From Pseudomonas sp. 7SR1 (GTDB lineage Bacteria > Pseudomonadota > Gammaproteobacteria > Pseudomonadales > Pseudomonadaceae), in contig NZ_LT707064.1 in the NCBI RefSeq assembly GCF_900156465.1, positions 4,665,001 through 4,729,000 on the forward strand: DNA of 64,000 nucleotides, written 5' to 3'. Of the stretch, positions 1-8,610 are shown piece after piece. The notes beneath the pieces are model-generated. The model saw nothing but the letters and a program-made list of their open reading frames with translations, was not told where the DNA came from and searched no databases. Within the stretch, counting starts at the first letter, position 1. Every line of letters starts with the position of its first letter. The translations under genes were made by a program, and so were the position numbers.

Positions 1-655
1 CGGTGCCATTGTCGGCCTTGAAGCGCCCGTGGGGACGCACCGTGACGATCTGGTCGCCATCCATGAATTGCCAGGTCTCGGTGCTTTGCATGAGGGCCTC
101 ATGGTGGATGAGCTCGTCCGGCGACTCGGGTGCGCCATGGGCCTGGATGTAGGCCGGGCTGGCCACCAGCTTCGTGTAGATCGGCCCGATGCACCTTGCG
201 ATCAGGTTCGAATCCGGAAGGTAGCCAACCCGAATCGCACAATCGAAACCCTCGGCAATGAGGTCGACGAAGCGGTCGCTGTAGCAGGTCTGGATATGGA
301 GCTGGGGATGACGCCGCGCCAGTTCAGCAAGCATCGGGGCAAAGTGGGTCGGGCCAAAGGACAGCGGCGCGGCCACCCGCAGTCGGCCACGCAGGGCGCC
401 GGCGGGCAGGATGGTTTCCTTGGCGATCTCTATTTCGGCGCAGACCCTGGCGGCGTAGTCCCGGAATGTCGCCCCGGCTTCCGTCAGCGCTGCCCCGCGG
501 GTAGTGCGCGCAAGCAACTGGATACCCAGTTCCGCCTCAAGCCTGGCAAGCCTGCGGCTGACGATCGACTTGGACACCCCCAGCCGCACCGCCGCAGCGG
601 ACACCCCTGCGGCATCGGCGACTTCCACGAAGGTCTGCAGCTCTTCGATATCCAA
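1..655 (-). CDS. LysR-family transcriptional regulator (C-terminus cut by window edge)
   Basis: Reading the minus strand gives an N-terminal winged helix-turn-helix typical of LysR proteins (EELQTFVEVADAAGVSAAA, then VSKSIVSRRLARLEAELG) followed by the start of the substrate-binding domain (LRGRLRVAAPLSFGPTHFAP). About 218 residues are present and the protein runs off the left edge, so roughly 80 residues are missing. There is no ATG near the N-terminus. A TTG at 655 preceded by GAGGAACG at a suitable distance is the most likely start. It is divergent from the YcaC-like hydrolase at 884, the usual arrangement of a LysR regulator and its target. The target itself is inferred. Confidence 0.85.
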   Translation of the reverse strand, partial: MDIEELQTFVEVADAAGVSAAAVRLGVSKSIVSRRLARLEAELGIQLLARTTRGAALTEAGATFRDYAARVCAEIEIAKETILPAGALRGRLRVAAPLSFGPTHFAPMLAELARRHPQLHIQTCYSDRFVDLIAEGFDCAIRVGYLPDSNLIARCIGPIYTKLVASPAYIQAHGAPESPDELIHHEALMQSTETWQFMDGDQIVTVRPHGRFKADNGT

Positions 656-883
656 ATCAGCGTTCCTCGTTCTGCAACACAGCAAGCCTCGGGATGCTAC
701 TACTGCAGCGGTCGAGGGAACAGCACAATCCTGCTTCCTGGCGATGTCGCCGCTGGCGCGTTTCCGGGAGAACCAAACCACTCACAACATCAGTAGAGGC
801 GTCGTCACGGCGGTGGTTATCCACCTGGCCGTGTCCCGCTCCTCCTACCTGCGTGTAGTACAACTGAGAAAAGGATCCGCAAA

Positions 884-1510
884 ATGACAAGCGAGATTAT
901 CCGCAACCCCCATACCGACCAGCTCTTGTCGCCTGAAAACTCGATGTTGATCATCATCGACTACCAGCCGATCCAGGTGTCCTCGATCCGCTCGATGCCC
1001 CGTGACGAACTGGTCTTCAACATCACGAGCGTCGCCAAGGCGGCCGTCAACTACCACCTTCCCATCGTCCATTCGACCGTCAACGTCGCGACCGGCCGCA
1101 ACAAGCCACCGATCCAGGAACTGCAGGACGTGCTTGGCCATTTGCCGACCTACGACCGCACCTCGATCAACAGCTGGGAAGACACCGAGTTCAAGCAGGC
1201 GGTCAAGGCGATGGGTCGGCGCAAGCTCATCATGACCGCGCTCTGGACCGAAGCCTGCCTCACGTTCCCGGTGCTGGACGCCCTCCAGGAGGGTTACGAG
1301 GTCTATGTACCGGTGGATGCGGTCGGCGGTACATCGCCCGCCGCCCATGAGGCGGCCCTGCGCCGCATCGAACAGGCAGGTGCGAAACTCATCAGCCGGG
1401 TGCAGATGTACTGCGAGCTCCAGCGCGACTGGGCACGTGAATCAACCCTACCGGGCTTCATGGGGGTATTCGAGAACGCGGATGGCTTCAACGCTGAAAA
1501 AGCGCGCTAG
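884..1510 (+). CDS. YcaC-like cysteine hydrolase (isochorismatase superfamily)
   Basis: The 208-residue protein has the isochorismatase-like fold signature: MLIIIDYQP near residue 21 with the catalytic Asp26, and LWTEACLTFPVLDAL with the predicted nucleophile Cys125. It lacks the extra domain of true isochorismatases and best fits the YcaC group, cytoplasmic hydrolases whose substrates are mostly unknown. AAGGAT upstream of the ATG is the ribosome site. It stands alone and divergent from the LysR gene at 655, so it is probably that regulator's target. An amidase on a small amide or nicotinamide-like substrate is possible, but nothing in the sequence decides this. Confidence 0.85.
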   Translation: MTSEIIRNPHTDQLLSPENSMLIIIDYQPIQVSSIRSMPRDELVFNITSVAKAAVNYHLPIVHSTVNVATGRNKPPIQELQDVLGHLPTYDRTSINSWEDTEFKQAVKAMGRRKLIMTALWTEACLTFPVLDALQEGYEVYVPVDAVGGTSPAAHEAALRRIEQAGAKLISRVQMYCELQRDWARESTLPGFMGVFENADGFNAEKAR

Positions 1511-1527
1511 GAAACGACGCGAGACGC

Positions 1528-1647
1528 TCCAGGCTGTTGAAACGTGAACAAGATGGGCTCGCGAATGCGGGCGCCATCCTTGTTGCTTCCTCGGCTGTTT
1601 TTGCCTTGCCTGACCTTCGTCTCAAGACTCTTCGTACAGGGCCTAGG
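1528..1647. mobile_element. relic of an insertion-sequence end, related to the mini-element at 51439
   Basis: Positions 1606-1647 align with the reverse complement of 51435-51476 over about 42 bases with only a handful of mismatches, including the shared core CCTGACCTTCGTCTCAAGAC and a terminal GTACAG. A second short match (CAGGCTG..TTGAAA) lies near 1530. An inserted dyad, CAAGATGG...CCATCCTTG, sits at about 1549-1582. It ends at CCTAGG, compatible with the CTAG-type targets of IS5-group elements. No transposase remains. Family assignment is inference. Confidence 0.5.
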
Positions 1648-1660
1648 GGCCAGAGGCAAT

Positions 1661-3271
1661 CTACAGGACCGCGATGTGGGAGTCCGCCCTGGGCTCCGTG
1701 CCGCCACACAGTACGCCGCTGACCGGATCGCGCAGGATGATCTGGCCGCGCCCGTAGTCGGTCAGGTCGCTGGCGAGCTGCACCTGATGGCCGCGCCGGG
1801 CCAGGGCATTGGCCAGGTCGCGGGAGGCGCCGTGTTCGATGCCGACCTTCATGTCCCCTAGCCATTGCCAGCGCGGCGCATCCAGGGCTGCCTGCGGATT
1901 GAGGCCGAAGTCCACCAGGTTCATGACCATCTGCACATGCCCCTGGGGCTGCATGTAGCCGCCCATCACCCCGAAGGGACCGAGGGCCTGACCATTCTGG
2001 CTGAGGAACCCGGGAATGATGGTGTGGAAGGTTTTCTTGCCGGGGACCAGGCTGTTGGCATGGGTGGGATCGAGGCTGAACTCCTGCCCCCGGTTCTGCA
2101 GCGCGATGCCACTGTCAGGCAGCACCACCCCGGAACCGAAGCCGTGGTAGTTGCTCTGGATGAACGAGACCATGTTGCCTTGCGCATCCGCGGTGGCCAG
2201 GTAGACCGTGCCACTGGCATGAGGGTCCCCCGGGGCCGGGGGCTGGGCCCGCTCGCCGATCTGGCTGCGCCGCCGGCTGCTGTAGTCGTCGCTGAGCAGG
2301 TCGGCTACGGCCACGCGCATGTGCGCCGGGTCGGTGATGTAGTGCAGGCCGTCGCTGTAGGCCAGCTTCATGGCTTCCAACTGGCGATGCCAGGTCTGCT
2401 GGCTGTCGCGATGATCGAAGCTGAACCCTTCGAGGATCTTCAGGGCCATCAACGCCACCAGCCCCTGCCCGCTCGGCGGGATCTCCCAGACATCGACGCC
2501 GCGATAATTGATGTGGATCGGCTCCACCCACCGGGCCCGGTAATCCTTCAGGTCCGAGGCGCGCAGATAGCCCCCGGTGGCGCGAGAGTGGGCATCCAGG
2601 CGTTGGGCCAGCGCGCCGCGATACAGGCTCTCGCATCGAGTGGCGGCCAGTTCCTCCAGGGTGCGGGCCTGGGCCGGGTTGCGGAATATCTCTCCCGCCC
2701 GTGGCGCACGCCCCTCGATCAGAAATGTGTCGAACCAGGCCTGCAGGACCCCGTCGCGATGGGGCGTGAATTCGTCCACCGCGATCTGCCATTGATGGGC
2801 GACTACCGGGGACAAGGCGAAGCCATCCCGCGCCAGGCTGATCGCCGGTTGCAGCAAGTGGGCGAAGGGCAACTTGCCGAAGCGTTGCGACAGCTCGGCC
2901 CAGGCCGATGGGCAACCCGGGACGGTCACGGGCGTCCAGCCGTAGAGCGGCATCCGGTCATGGCCGGCCGATTTGACCGCATCGATGCTCAAGGCCGCCG
3001 GGGCATGGCCGTTGCCGTTGAGACCGTGCAACTGGCCGTTGCACCAGACCAGGGCGAAGGCATCACCGCCGAGGCCGCAGCCCGTCGGCTCCACCACCGT
3101 CAGCGCCGCTGCCGTGGCGATGGCCGCATCGATGGCATTGCCGCCCTTTTGAATCATCTCGATACCCGCCTGGGCCGCCAGGGGCTGGGACGCGGCGACC
3201 ATGCCACGGCGGGCGAAAACGCTCTGGCGCTGGGACGGATAAGGGTACTCGTGAGCAGAAAATTTCAACAT
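1661..3271 (-). CDS. Gamma-glutamyltransferase family protein (cytoplasmic, YwrD-like)
   Basis: The 536-residue protein is of Ntn-hydrolase type. Gamma-glutamyltransferases cleave themselves before a Thr that becomes the nucleophile. Here the junction HASGTVYLATADAQGNMVS places it at about Thr355, and the downstream NYHGFGSG and GGYMQPQGHVQM segments match the small subunit. The N-terminal GMVAASQPLAAQAG and GGNAIDAAIATA motifs fit the large subunit. No signal peptide is seen, unlike the periplasmic Ggt of enterobacteria, so a cytoplasmic enzyme acting on imported gamma-glutamyl compounds is likely. ATG 3271 was chosen over an upstream TTG at 3292. The start remains uncertain because the ribosome site is weak. 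It lies downstream of an amino-acid ABC importer on the same strand. Confidence 0.85.
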   Translation of the reverse strand: MLKFSAHEYPYPSQRQSVFARRGMVAASQPLAAQAGIEMIQKGGNAIDAAIATAAALTVVEPTGCGLGGDAFALVWCNGQLHGLNGNGHAPAALSIDAVKSAGHDRMPLYGWTPVTVPGCPSAWAELSQRFGKLPFAHLLQPAISLARDGFALSPVVAHQWQIAVDEFTPHRDGVLQAWFDTFLIEGRAPRAGEIFRNPAQARTLEELAATRCESLYRGALAQRLDAHSRATGGYLRASDLKDYRARWVEPIHINYRGVDVWEIPPSGQGLVALMALKILEGFSFDHRDSQQTWHRQLEAMKLAYSDGLHYITDPAHMRVAVADLLSDDYSSRRRSQIGERAQPPAPGDPHASGTVYLATADAQGNMVSFIQSNYHGFGSGVVLPDSGIALQNRGQEFSLDPTHANSLVPGKKTFHTIIPGFLSQNGQALGPFGVMGGYMQPQGHVQMVMNLVDFGLNPQAALDAPRWQWLGDMKVGIEHGASRDLANALARRGHQVQLASDLTDYGRGQIILRDPVSGVLCGGTEPRADSHIAVL

Positions 3272-3349
3272 GGCAGAGGCTCTTCGACACAAGGTTTCAA
3301 TGGCCGGGTCCGACGCCGATGGCGCCCCAGGACATCAGGCAGCGACAGG

Positions 3350-4129
3350 TCATAGCACCCGGCTCAGGAAAGCCCGGGTACGCGGATGGACGGGATGGCT
3401 GAAGATCTGCTCCGGCGGCCCCTGTTCGATGAGTTCGCCCTGGTCCAGGACCACCACGCGGTCGGCCACTTCTCGCGCGAACCCCATCTCGTGGGTGACC
3501 ACCACCATGGTCATGCCCTCCTCGGCCAGCTCCTTCATCACCTGCAGCACCTCACCAACGGTTTCCGGATCGAGGGCACTGGTGGGTTCATCGAACAGCA
3601 TGGCCTGGGGCTTCATGGCCAGGGCCCGGGCAATCGCTACCCGTTGCTGCTGGCCGCCGGAGAGCATCGAGGGGTAATGGTTGGCCTTGTCCGCCAGGCC
3701 CACCCGCTCCAGCAGGCCGCGCGCCTGCTCCAGCGCCTCCGCACGCGGCACGCCGAGCACCTGGGTCGGTGCCTCGATGATGTTTTCCAGGGCGGTCATG
3801 TGGGGGAACAGGTTGAAACGCTGGAACACCATGCCGATGTCGCGACGCTGGCGAGCGATGTTGCGTTCCGAATCCCGCACCAGGCTACCGTCGGCCCGCT
3901 CGCGATACCCCATGGCCCGGCCGTTGACCCGGATGCGTCCACCCTGGATGTCTTCCAGCAGATTGATGCAACGGATGAAGGTGGTCTTGCCGGAACCGGA
4001 GGCGCCGATCAGCACCACTACCTCCCCACGTCGAACCTGCAAGCAAATGCCCTTGAGGATCTGCAGGTCGCCGAAGGACTTATGGACATCCAGCGCCTCG
4101 ATGATCAGCTCTTCGCTTTTGTGCGCCAT
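3350..4129 (-). CDS. Polar amino-acid ABC transporter ATP-binding protein
   Basis: The 259-residue ATPase has Walker [10 protein letters not shown], the signature [15 protein letters not shown], Walker [15 protein letters not shown] and the switch VVVTHEMGF. All match the GlnQ/HisP group that powers uptake of polar amino acids across the inner membrane. ATG 4129 begins two bases after the permease stop. A TTG six bases earlier would overlap the permease. It is the third transport gene of a binding protein-permease-ATPase operon and is followed by the gamma-glutamyltransferase-like gene about 80 bases further on. Confidence 0.93.
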   Translation of the reverse strand: MAHKSEELIIEALDVHKSFGDLQILKGICLQVRRGEVVVLIGASGSGKTTFIRCINLLEDIQGGRIRVNGRAMGYRERADGSLVRDSERNIARQRRDIGMVFQRFNLFPHMTALENIIEAPTQVLGVPRAEALEQARGLLERVGLADKANHYPSMLSGGQQQRVAIARALAMKPQAMLFDEPTSALDPETVGEVLQVMKELAEEGMTMVVVTHEMGFAREVADRVVVLDQGELIEQGPPEQIFSHPVHPRTRAFLSRVL

Positions 4130-4131
4130 GC

Positions 4132-4908
4132 TCAACGCTCCCTCAGCAGTTTGAGTGTGCTACGGCCGAACATCCGAGTGGCGGCCGGTGGTGGCGAGGA
4201 CGGCCGGTCCGATTGGCCGAAGCGCGCTTCCAGCCAGCGCTGGAAAAAGCCCCAGAGGGTGGTCAGCAGCAGGAAATAGATCGCCACCACCAGGTACAGC
4301 TCGAATACCCGGAACGTTGCCGACGTGACCATCTGGGTACTGAGCAACAATTCCTGTACGCCGATCACACTGACCAGCGTAGTGTTCTTGAGCATCACGT
4401 TGAACTCGTTGCCCAGCGGCGGCACGATGACCCGGAACGCCTGGGGCAGCACGATGCGGCGCATCAGCCTGGCGAACGTCATGCCCAGGGACCGCCCGGC
4501 TTCGTACTGGCCCTTGTCCACCGCACCGATACCGGCACGGATGATCTCGGCCATATAGGCGCCTTCGTTGAGCCCCAGGGCGATGATTGCCGCCTGGATA
4601 TTGCCCGGGATCACCAGGCCGAACAGATCGATGTCTTCGAAACGGAAAATCCCACCGGCCGCCAATGCCGTGTAGAGAAAGACGATCTGCACCAGCAACG
4701 GCGTGCCGCGCATCAACCACACATAAAAGCGCACTGGCAGATGCAGCAACGGATTGCTCGACAGCCGCAACAGCGCCGCGGCCAGCCCCAGCGCGCAGCC
4801 CAGCAACATGGCCAGCACGCTGATCAGGCAGGTCAACCACAGACCGGTGAGATAGACCCCGCTGGGTTGCAGCAGGTACTGCCAGAACACATCCCAATTG
4901 AAATTCAT
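4132..4908 (-). CDS. Amino-acid ABC transporter permease (HisM/GlnP type)
   Basis: The 258-residue inner-membrane protein has several hydrophobic segments (around [21 protein letters not shown] and [19 protein letters not shown]) and the EAA loop of binding-protein-dependent permeases: [23 protein letters not shown]. That loop contacts the ATPase. ATG 4908 is preceded by AGGTGAG at good spacing, better than the TTG one codon upstream. Only one permease is present, so the transporter probably works as a homodimer. It sits between the binding protein and the ATPase. Confidence 0.92.
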   Translation of the reverse strand: MNFNWDVFWQYLLQPSGVYLTGLWLTCLISVLAMLLGCALGLAAALLRLSSNPLLHLPVRFYVWLMRGTPLLVQIVFLYTALAAGGIFRFEDIDLFGLVIPGNIQAAIIALGLNEGAYMAEIIRAGIGAVDKGQYEAGRSLGMTFARLMRRIVLPQAFRVIVPPLGNEFNVMLKNTTLVSVIGVQELLLSTQMVTSATFRVFELYLVVAIYFLLLTTLWGFFQRWLEARFGQSDRPSSPPPAATRMFGRSTLKLLRER

Positions 4909-4919
4909 CAAGGCTCACC

Positions 4920-5726
4920 TCAATCGAGCGTGTCACTGGCCACATGCCATTTGCTCAGCAACTGGCTGTAGCTGCCGTCGCTGCGCATGTCGCTGATCAC
5001 CTGCTGCACCGCCGCCGTCAGTTGCGGATCGTCCTTGCGAATGCCCAGACCGGTGAGAATCCGGCTAAAGGCCGGCACGCCTTCCTCGAACAGATCGGGC
5101 GCCATCGCCGCGTAATAGCCGGCGGTTTCCACAGTGGTGCCGTAGGCATCCACCTGGCTGATGCGCAGGGCCTGGAAGGCATCGGTATCCGTGTTGTAGA
5201 CCACCAGCTTCATCGCCGGCTTGCCGGCCTTGGCCAGGGTTTCGTTCTCGGCGTCGAGCAGGGTCTTGATGGTGGAGCCGTTGAGCACCGCGACTTTGTG
5301 ACCGGACAGGTCCGCCAGGCTCTTGAGGCCTTTCGGGTTGCCCTTGGGCACGACGACGGCCTGGCTGGAGTACATGTAGTTGACGATGTCGATCACCTCG
5401 CGGCGCTCGGGCTTGTCGAACAGCTGGTCGACGATCATGTCGCATTGCTTGGCCAGCAAGGCGGGAAGCAGTCCGGAAAATGGAATGACTCGCCATTCGA
5501 CCTGCTTGCCGCCCAGCCGCTTGGCCACTTCCAGGCCCAGGTCCACGGTCAGCCCCCTGGGCTTTTGCGTTTCATCGAAGGACACCAGTGGCGGCGAATC
5601 CATGCCCGAGCAATAGACGAGCCTGTCGACCTTTTGCAGGCGTTCCGGAACCACGGGCGCAGCCATCGCCCCCTGTGCAAGCAATCCCAATGACAGTACG
5701 GCAAACAACAGGCGAGGCGTATGCAT
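4920..5726 (-). CDS. Periplasmic amino-acid-binding protein of the ABC transporter
   Basis: The 268-residue protein has a clear signal peptide (MHTPRLLFAVLSLGLLAQGAMA, cleavage before AP). The mature part is a type II solute-binding fold: GLTVDLGLEVAKRLGGKQVEW, LLPALLAKQCDMIVDQLF, and a C-terminal SYSQLLSKWHV. ATG 5726 has TGGAGTG upstream. The longer open frame has no ribosome site and would bury the signal peptide. It is the first gene of the importer operon, just downstream of the GntR-type regulator. The ligand is not predictable; linkage to the gamma-glutamyltransferase-like gene suggests a gamma-glutamyl compound or an amino acid. Confidence 0.92.
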   Translation of the reverse strand: MHTPRLLFAVLSLGLLAQGAMAAPVVPERLQKVDRLVYCSGMDSPPLVSFDETQKPRGLTVDLGLEVAKRLGGKQVEWRVIPFSGLLPALLAKQCDMIVDQLFDKPERREVIDIVNYMYSSQAVVVPKGNPKGLKSLADLSGHKVAVLNGSTIKTLLDAENETLAKAGKPAMKLVVYNTDTDAFQALRISQVDAYGTTVETAGYYAAMAPDLFEEGVPAFSRILTGLGIRKDDPQLTAAVQQVISDMRSDGSYSQLLSKWHVASDTLD

Positions 5727-5802
5727 GACCAGACACTCCAGTTCAGTGGGTAACGGGCAGTACTCAAAGTCAGAACACGGACAGGCTCGCGGCCTGTTCT
5801 CG

Positions 5803-6471
5803 TTATTTTTTCGCTTGCAGGAACGTGATGAGCTCCACAACGGTGCCCTCGATATGGGCACGCAACACCGCTTCGGCCTTATCGGCGTCGCCAGAGCGAA
5901 TGGCCTCGAGAATCACCGCATGCTCCTGGCGTGCGCTCAAGGGCTTCTCAACGTGTTGCAGCCATAGGCGCATGGGCGCCTCGACCAGGGCGTAGAGGGC
6001 ACTGATCTGCTTCAGCAACCGCGGACGGCCACTGAGGCTGCACAGGTATTCATGGAAAGCGCGGTGTCGGCTGACCCACTCGGCGCTTTCGTCGCGGTAA
6101 TCGTCCATCTCGTCCAGCAGGCGTTCCAGCGCAGCCAACTGACGGTCACCGATGCGCCCCACCGCCACTCGGATGGCCAGGCCTTCAAGGGCACTGCGCA
6201 TCTCGAACACCTCCTGCAGTTCCTCGATGTCCAGGCCACTGACGATGGCGCCGCGATTGGGCCGCAGTGTCACCAGGCCTTGTGCGTCGAGGCGGCGGAA
6301 AGCCTCGCGCACCGGCATCCGACTCATCCCGATTTCGCCGGCGATGTCTTCGGCGATCAACCGATCACCCTTGCGCAACCTGCCGCCACAGATGGCATCC
6401 AGCAGATAGCTGTAGGCCTCTTCCTCGGCAGTCATCGGCGGACGTTCAGCGAATGTAGGAACGAACTGCAT
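5803..6471 (-). CDS. GntR-family transcriptional regulator, FCD (FadR) subgroup
   Basis: The 222-residue protein has an N-terminal winged helix (LIAEDIAGEIGMSRMPVREA, FRRLDAQGLVTLRPNRGA) and an all-helical C-terminal FCD ligand domain with the metal-binding pattern HRAFHEYL followed by later His residues (QHVEKPL, EHAVILEAI). Such regulators usually sense a metabolite of the adjacent pathway and repress it. ATG 6471 follows AAGGGTG. The gene is upstream of, and co-oriented with, the importer genes and probably controls them and itself through the dyad at 6491-6516. Confidence 0.9.
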   Translation of the reverse strand: MQFVPTFAERPPMTAEEEAYSYLLDAICGGRLRKGDRLIAEDIAGEIGMSRMPVREAFRRLDAQGLVTLRPNRGAIVSGLDIEELQEVFEMRSALEGLAIRVAVGRIGDRQLAALERLLDEMDDYRDESAEWVSRHRAFHEYLCSLSGRPRLLKQISALYALVEAPMRLWLQHVEKPLSARQEHAVILEAIRSGDADKAEAVLRAHIEGTVVELITFLQAKK

Positions 6472-6490
6472 GGCGACACCCTTTGAATTT

Positions 6491-6516
6491 TTGTATCCAA
6501 TTATCCATGTATTCAA
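6491..6516 (-). promoter_or_regulatory. Probable operator for the GntR/FCD regulator
   Basis: This AT-rich stretch just upstream of the regulator start has an imperfect dyad, TTGTATCCA at one end and TGTATTCAA at the other, with 7 of 9 positions pairing. FCD regulators typically bind short dyads of the TTGTATACAA kind. Autoregulation is inferred. Confidence 0.4.
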
Positions 6517-6651
6517 AAAAGCAGAATGCATGCCACTTTTGATGGGCATTGCACAAGCGATTGATTCCTAAGGACAGAGCCGACCCAAGAGGCTTCTTGA
6601 GCGGGATGGAACCGCAGGACGGCCGCAGGGAAGTGCTACCAAATGGCACAA

Positions 6652-6675
6652 CCCCTGCTCATTTCCGTGCAGGGG
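6652..6675 (-). terminator. Weak intrinsic terminator after the HhH protein gene
   Basis: Inverted repeat CCCCTGC (6652-6658) and GCAGGGG (6669-6675), followed on the minus strand by only a short T stretch. It lies about 20 bases past the stop at 6693. Confidence 0.35.
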
Positions 6676-6692
6676 GTAGCCAGGTAACGACC

Positions 6693-7151
6693 TCAACCCG
6701 GGCGTTTCGTGACGAGGGGCTCCAGTACGGGCGCGGCTTCACGCATGAAGATCTCCAATGTCTTGGGCCCGATACCCTCGAAGGTCAATAGCCAGAGTCC
6801 GATCCCCTGGAGTCCGTCCCGCCCTTCTTCGAGTGCTTCGAGCCGGGCCGGCATTTCATCATCCAGGCGAGCCCCCAGCAGCCGGAGGCGTCGCGCAGTG
6901 GATTCGTCATAGCGGGCATAACCTGCCTGGCCCAGCCACCGGACCAGTTCACGGTGAGGGCATTGCCGGAGCTTGGCGGGTGTATCGAGACCATGCTGGT
7001 GGACGAGGATCCGATAGGCCCGCAGGGCCACCGAGGCGCGTATGCGTTTGCCCAGGAGAAAGCTTGCGAGCAGCCAACGGTACAGGCCCGGGCCAGGCGG
7101 ATGAAGCATGTCGATCTCAAGATCCGCCGCACTGACGGGATTCAACTTCAT
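6693..7151 (-). CDS. Small helix-hairpin-helix (endonuclease III-like) protein
   Basis: The 152-residue protein aligns in outline with the helical part of the HhH-GPD DNA-glycosylase fold: ILVHQHGLDTPAKLRQ, then the hairpin FEGIGPKTLEIFM. Real endonuclease III continues with a catalytic Asp and a four-cysteine iron-sulphur cluster. This protein stops about 18 residues after the hairpin and has neither. It is therefore either a DNA-binding relative without glycosylase activity or a shortened form. ATG 7151 follows GGAGGTGC, an excellent ribosome site, and excludes the longer frame. Function unknown. Confidence 0.75.
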   Translation of the reverse strand: MKLNPVSAADLEIDMLHPPGPGLYRWLLASFLLGKRIRASVALRAYRILVHQHGLDTPAKLRQCPHRELVRWLGQAGYARYDESTARRLRLLGARLDDEMPARLEALEEGRDGLQGIGLWLLTFEGIGPKTLEIFMREAAPVLEPLVTKRPG

Positions 7152-7271
7152 GCACCTCCAGTCCTTGATGAGCGACTCACGCCGCCGGATCGGCATTGTC
7201 GGGCGCCAAGCCCCCGACAGTGTCCTGCCCTGGGGCTCTTTCCGGTCAAGGATGTCGCAGGGCCAAGGGAA

Positions 7272-8456
7272 TCAACGGGTCGGCGCCGGTGCCGCATCGA
7301 TTTTGACACGCAGCAGGCTGTAGGGTTTGACACGCTGGTCGACCCCGTTGCGAAAACCGGCCTGGCGATGGAGCTGGTTGGCCGTGAAATACAGATAGCC
7401 GTCCGGACCGATAGAGAGGGTGTCAGGCCACAATACCCGCGGGTCCTGAACAATGGTCTTCCAAGCACCGTCGGCCAGGCGCTTGCGAATCGCGTTGTGT
7501 TCATAATCGGTCGCATAGACTGCACCCTCGGCGTCCGCTTCCAGACCATCGGAAGCACCCTTTTCGCCCAGGTCTACCACCGCCGCTTCCAGGCGTTTGT
7601 CGCTGATGCCGGCATCACGCAGCAACGCCGTTGGCACCGAATACAGATGGCGACTTGATAACGGGCTGAAATACAACGTCTTGCCATCCGCCGAGAGGGC
7701 GATGCCGTCGCTAGCCACCCCCAAAGGCTTGGGTTTGCCATCGGCCCCTCGGGACATGACCGGCTGTCCTTCCACCATCGGAATGAACGACGGATCCACG
7801 GAAGTGGACCTTGCTCCACTCAAGCGCCGCATCGCCTTGCCGCTTTCGATGTCCATGACAATGATTGCCCCCGGGCCGCTGACCGACGAGTCAGTGACGT
7901 ACACGGTCCCCTGATTGCCGTGGCGAAAATCGAAGCGCATGTCGTTCACATAGGTACTGGGCAATATGACGTGCGGCGGGAACACCAGCGTCTTTACCAC
8001 CTGGTTGCTCGCCAGGTCCACCGCCACCAGTTTTGCGCCTCCGGCCCTGGGCGCAGTGAAACCGGGAGCCGCCGTATCCAGCAGCCAGACCCGCCCCTGC
8101 CCGTCGGCCACCACGCTCTGCACGCTGATCAGGCCCTTGGCCGGGTCGACGCTGTTCTCATGGTTGATCCGGTCATTGGGGTAAGGCCGCAATTTTCCTT
8201 CGCTGATCTCAGCCACCGTGAACGGTACATCATCCCCCCAGCGCGGGAAATTGACGAAGATCCGCCCCGTCTCGCTCACCGTGACGCCGGTCGGCATGGC
8301 GTCCTGGAAAGCGAACACCTGCTGCAAGGGGCCGATGGACCGATCAGCCGGCGCATCACTGGGAAAGTCCGTGGCCGCCATGGTCGATGTCGCTTGGACA
8401 GCCGACGCAAGAGCGAGGGCAATGGCAGATGTTGCGAATCTGTTTGTCTTGATCAT
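7272..8456 (-). CDS. Secreted major-royal-jelly/Yellow-family protein
   Basis: The 394-residue protein has a signal peptide (MIKTNRFATSAIALALASAV, cleavage after ATSTMA) and a beta-propeller of the MRJP/Yellow family: PTGVTVSETGRIFVNFPRWG, GRVWLLDTAAPG, TYVNDMRFDF, GTVYVTDSS, GIALSADGKTLYFSPLSS, SDGLEADAEGAVYATDYEH. Bacterial members resemble SMP-30/lactonase-type propellers. The reaction is unknown and a lactonase or dopachrome tautomerase-like role is only a possibility. ATG 8456 is preferred over ATG 8462 because GGAG lies seven bases before it and only one base before the other. It is divergent from the LysR gene at 8611. Confidence 0.85.
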   Translation of the reverse strand: MIKTNRFATSAIALALASAVQATSTMAATDFPSDAPADRSIGPLQQVFAFQDAMPTGVTVSETGRIFVNFPRWGDDVPFTVAEISEGKLRPYPNDRINHENSVDPAKGLISVQSVVADGQGRVWLLDTAAPGFTAPRAGGAKLVAVDLASNQVVKTLVFPPHVILPSTYVNDMRFDFRHGNQGTVYVTDSSVSGPGAIIVMDIESGKAMRRLSGARSTSVDPSFIPMVEGQPVMSRGADGKPKPLGVASDGIALSADGKTLYFSPLSSRHLYSVPTALLRDAGISDKRLEAAVVDLGEKGASDGLEADAEGAVYATDYEHNAIRKRLADGAWKTIVQDPRVLWPDTLSIGPDGYLYFTANQLHRQAGFRNGVDQRVKPYSLLRVKIDAAPAPTR

Positions 8457-8610
8457 GTTCATGCTCCGGGAGGCCGACGGCTGTAGGCCTGGCTGTCTGC
8501 CAAGGGTTGGAAGGAAGTCCGCAAGGACAACCGGTGGGGGCCATACTCGCCTTCTCTCCCGGGAAGAAAAATACGTAGAATGCGCCAACACTTTCACAGC
8601 TGGAGTGAAA

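Noticed and set aside
29..887. Plus-strand open frames of 255 and 127 codons
   Set aside because: They lie opposite the LysR gene, whose minus-strand translation has the full helix-turn-helix and effector-domain pattern.
1865..3355. 496-codon plus-strand open frame
   Set aside because: Antisense shadow of the gamma-glutamyltransferase-like gene.
7160..7265. Inverted repeat TGTCGGG/CCCGACA as terminator of the royal-jelly-family gene
   Set aside because: The stem is plausible but there is no T run on either strand, so it was not listed as a terminator.
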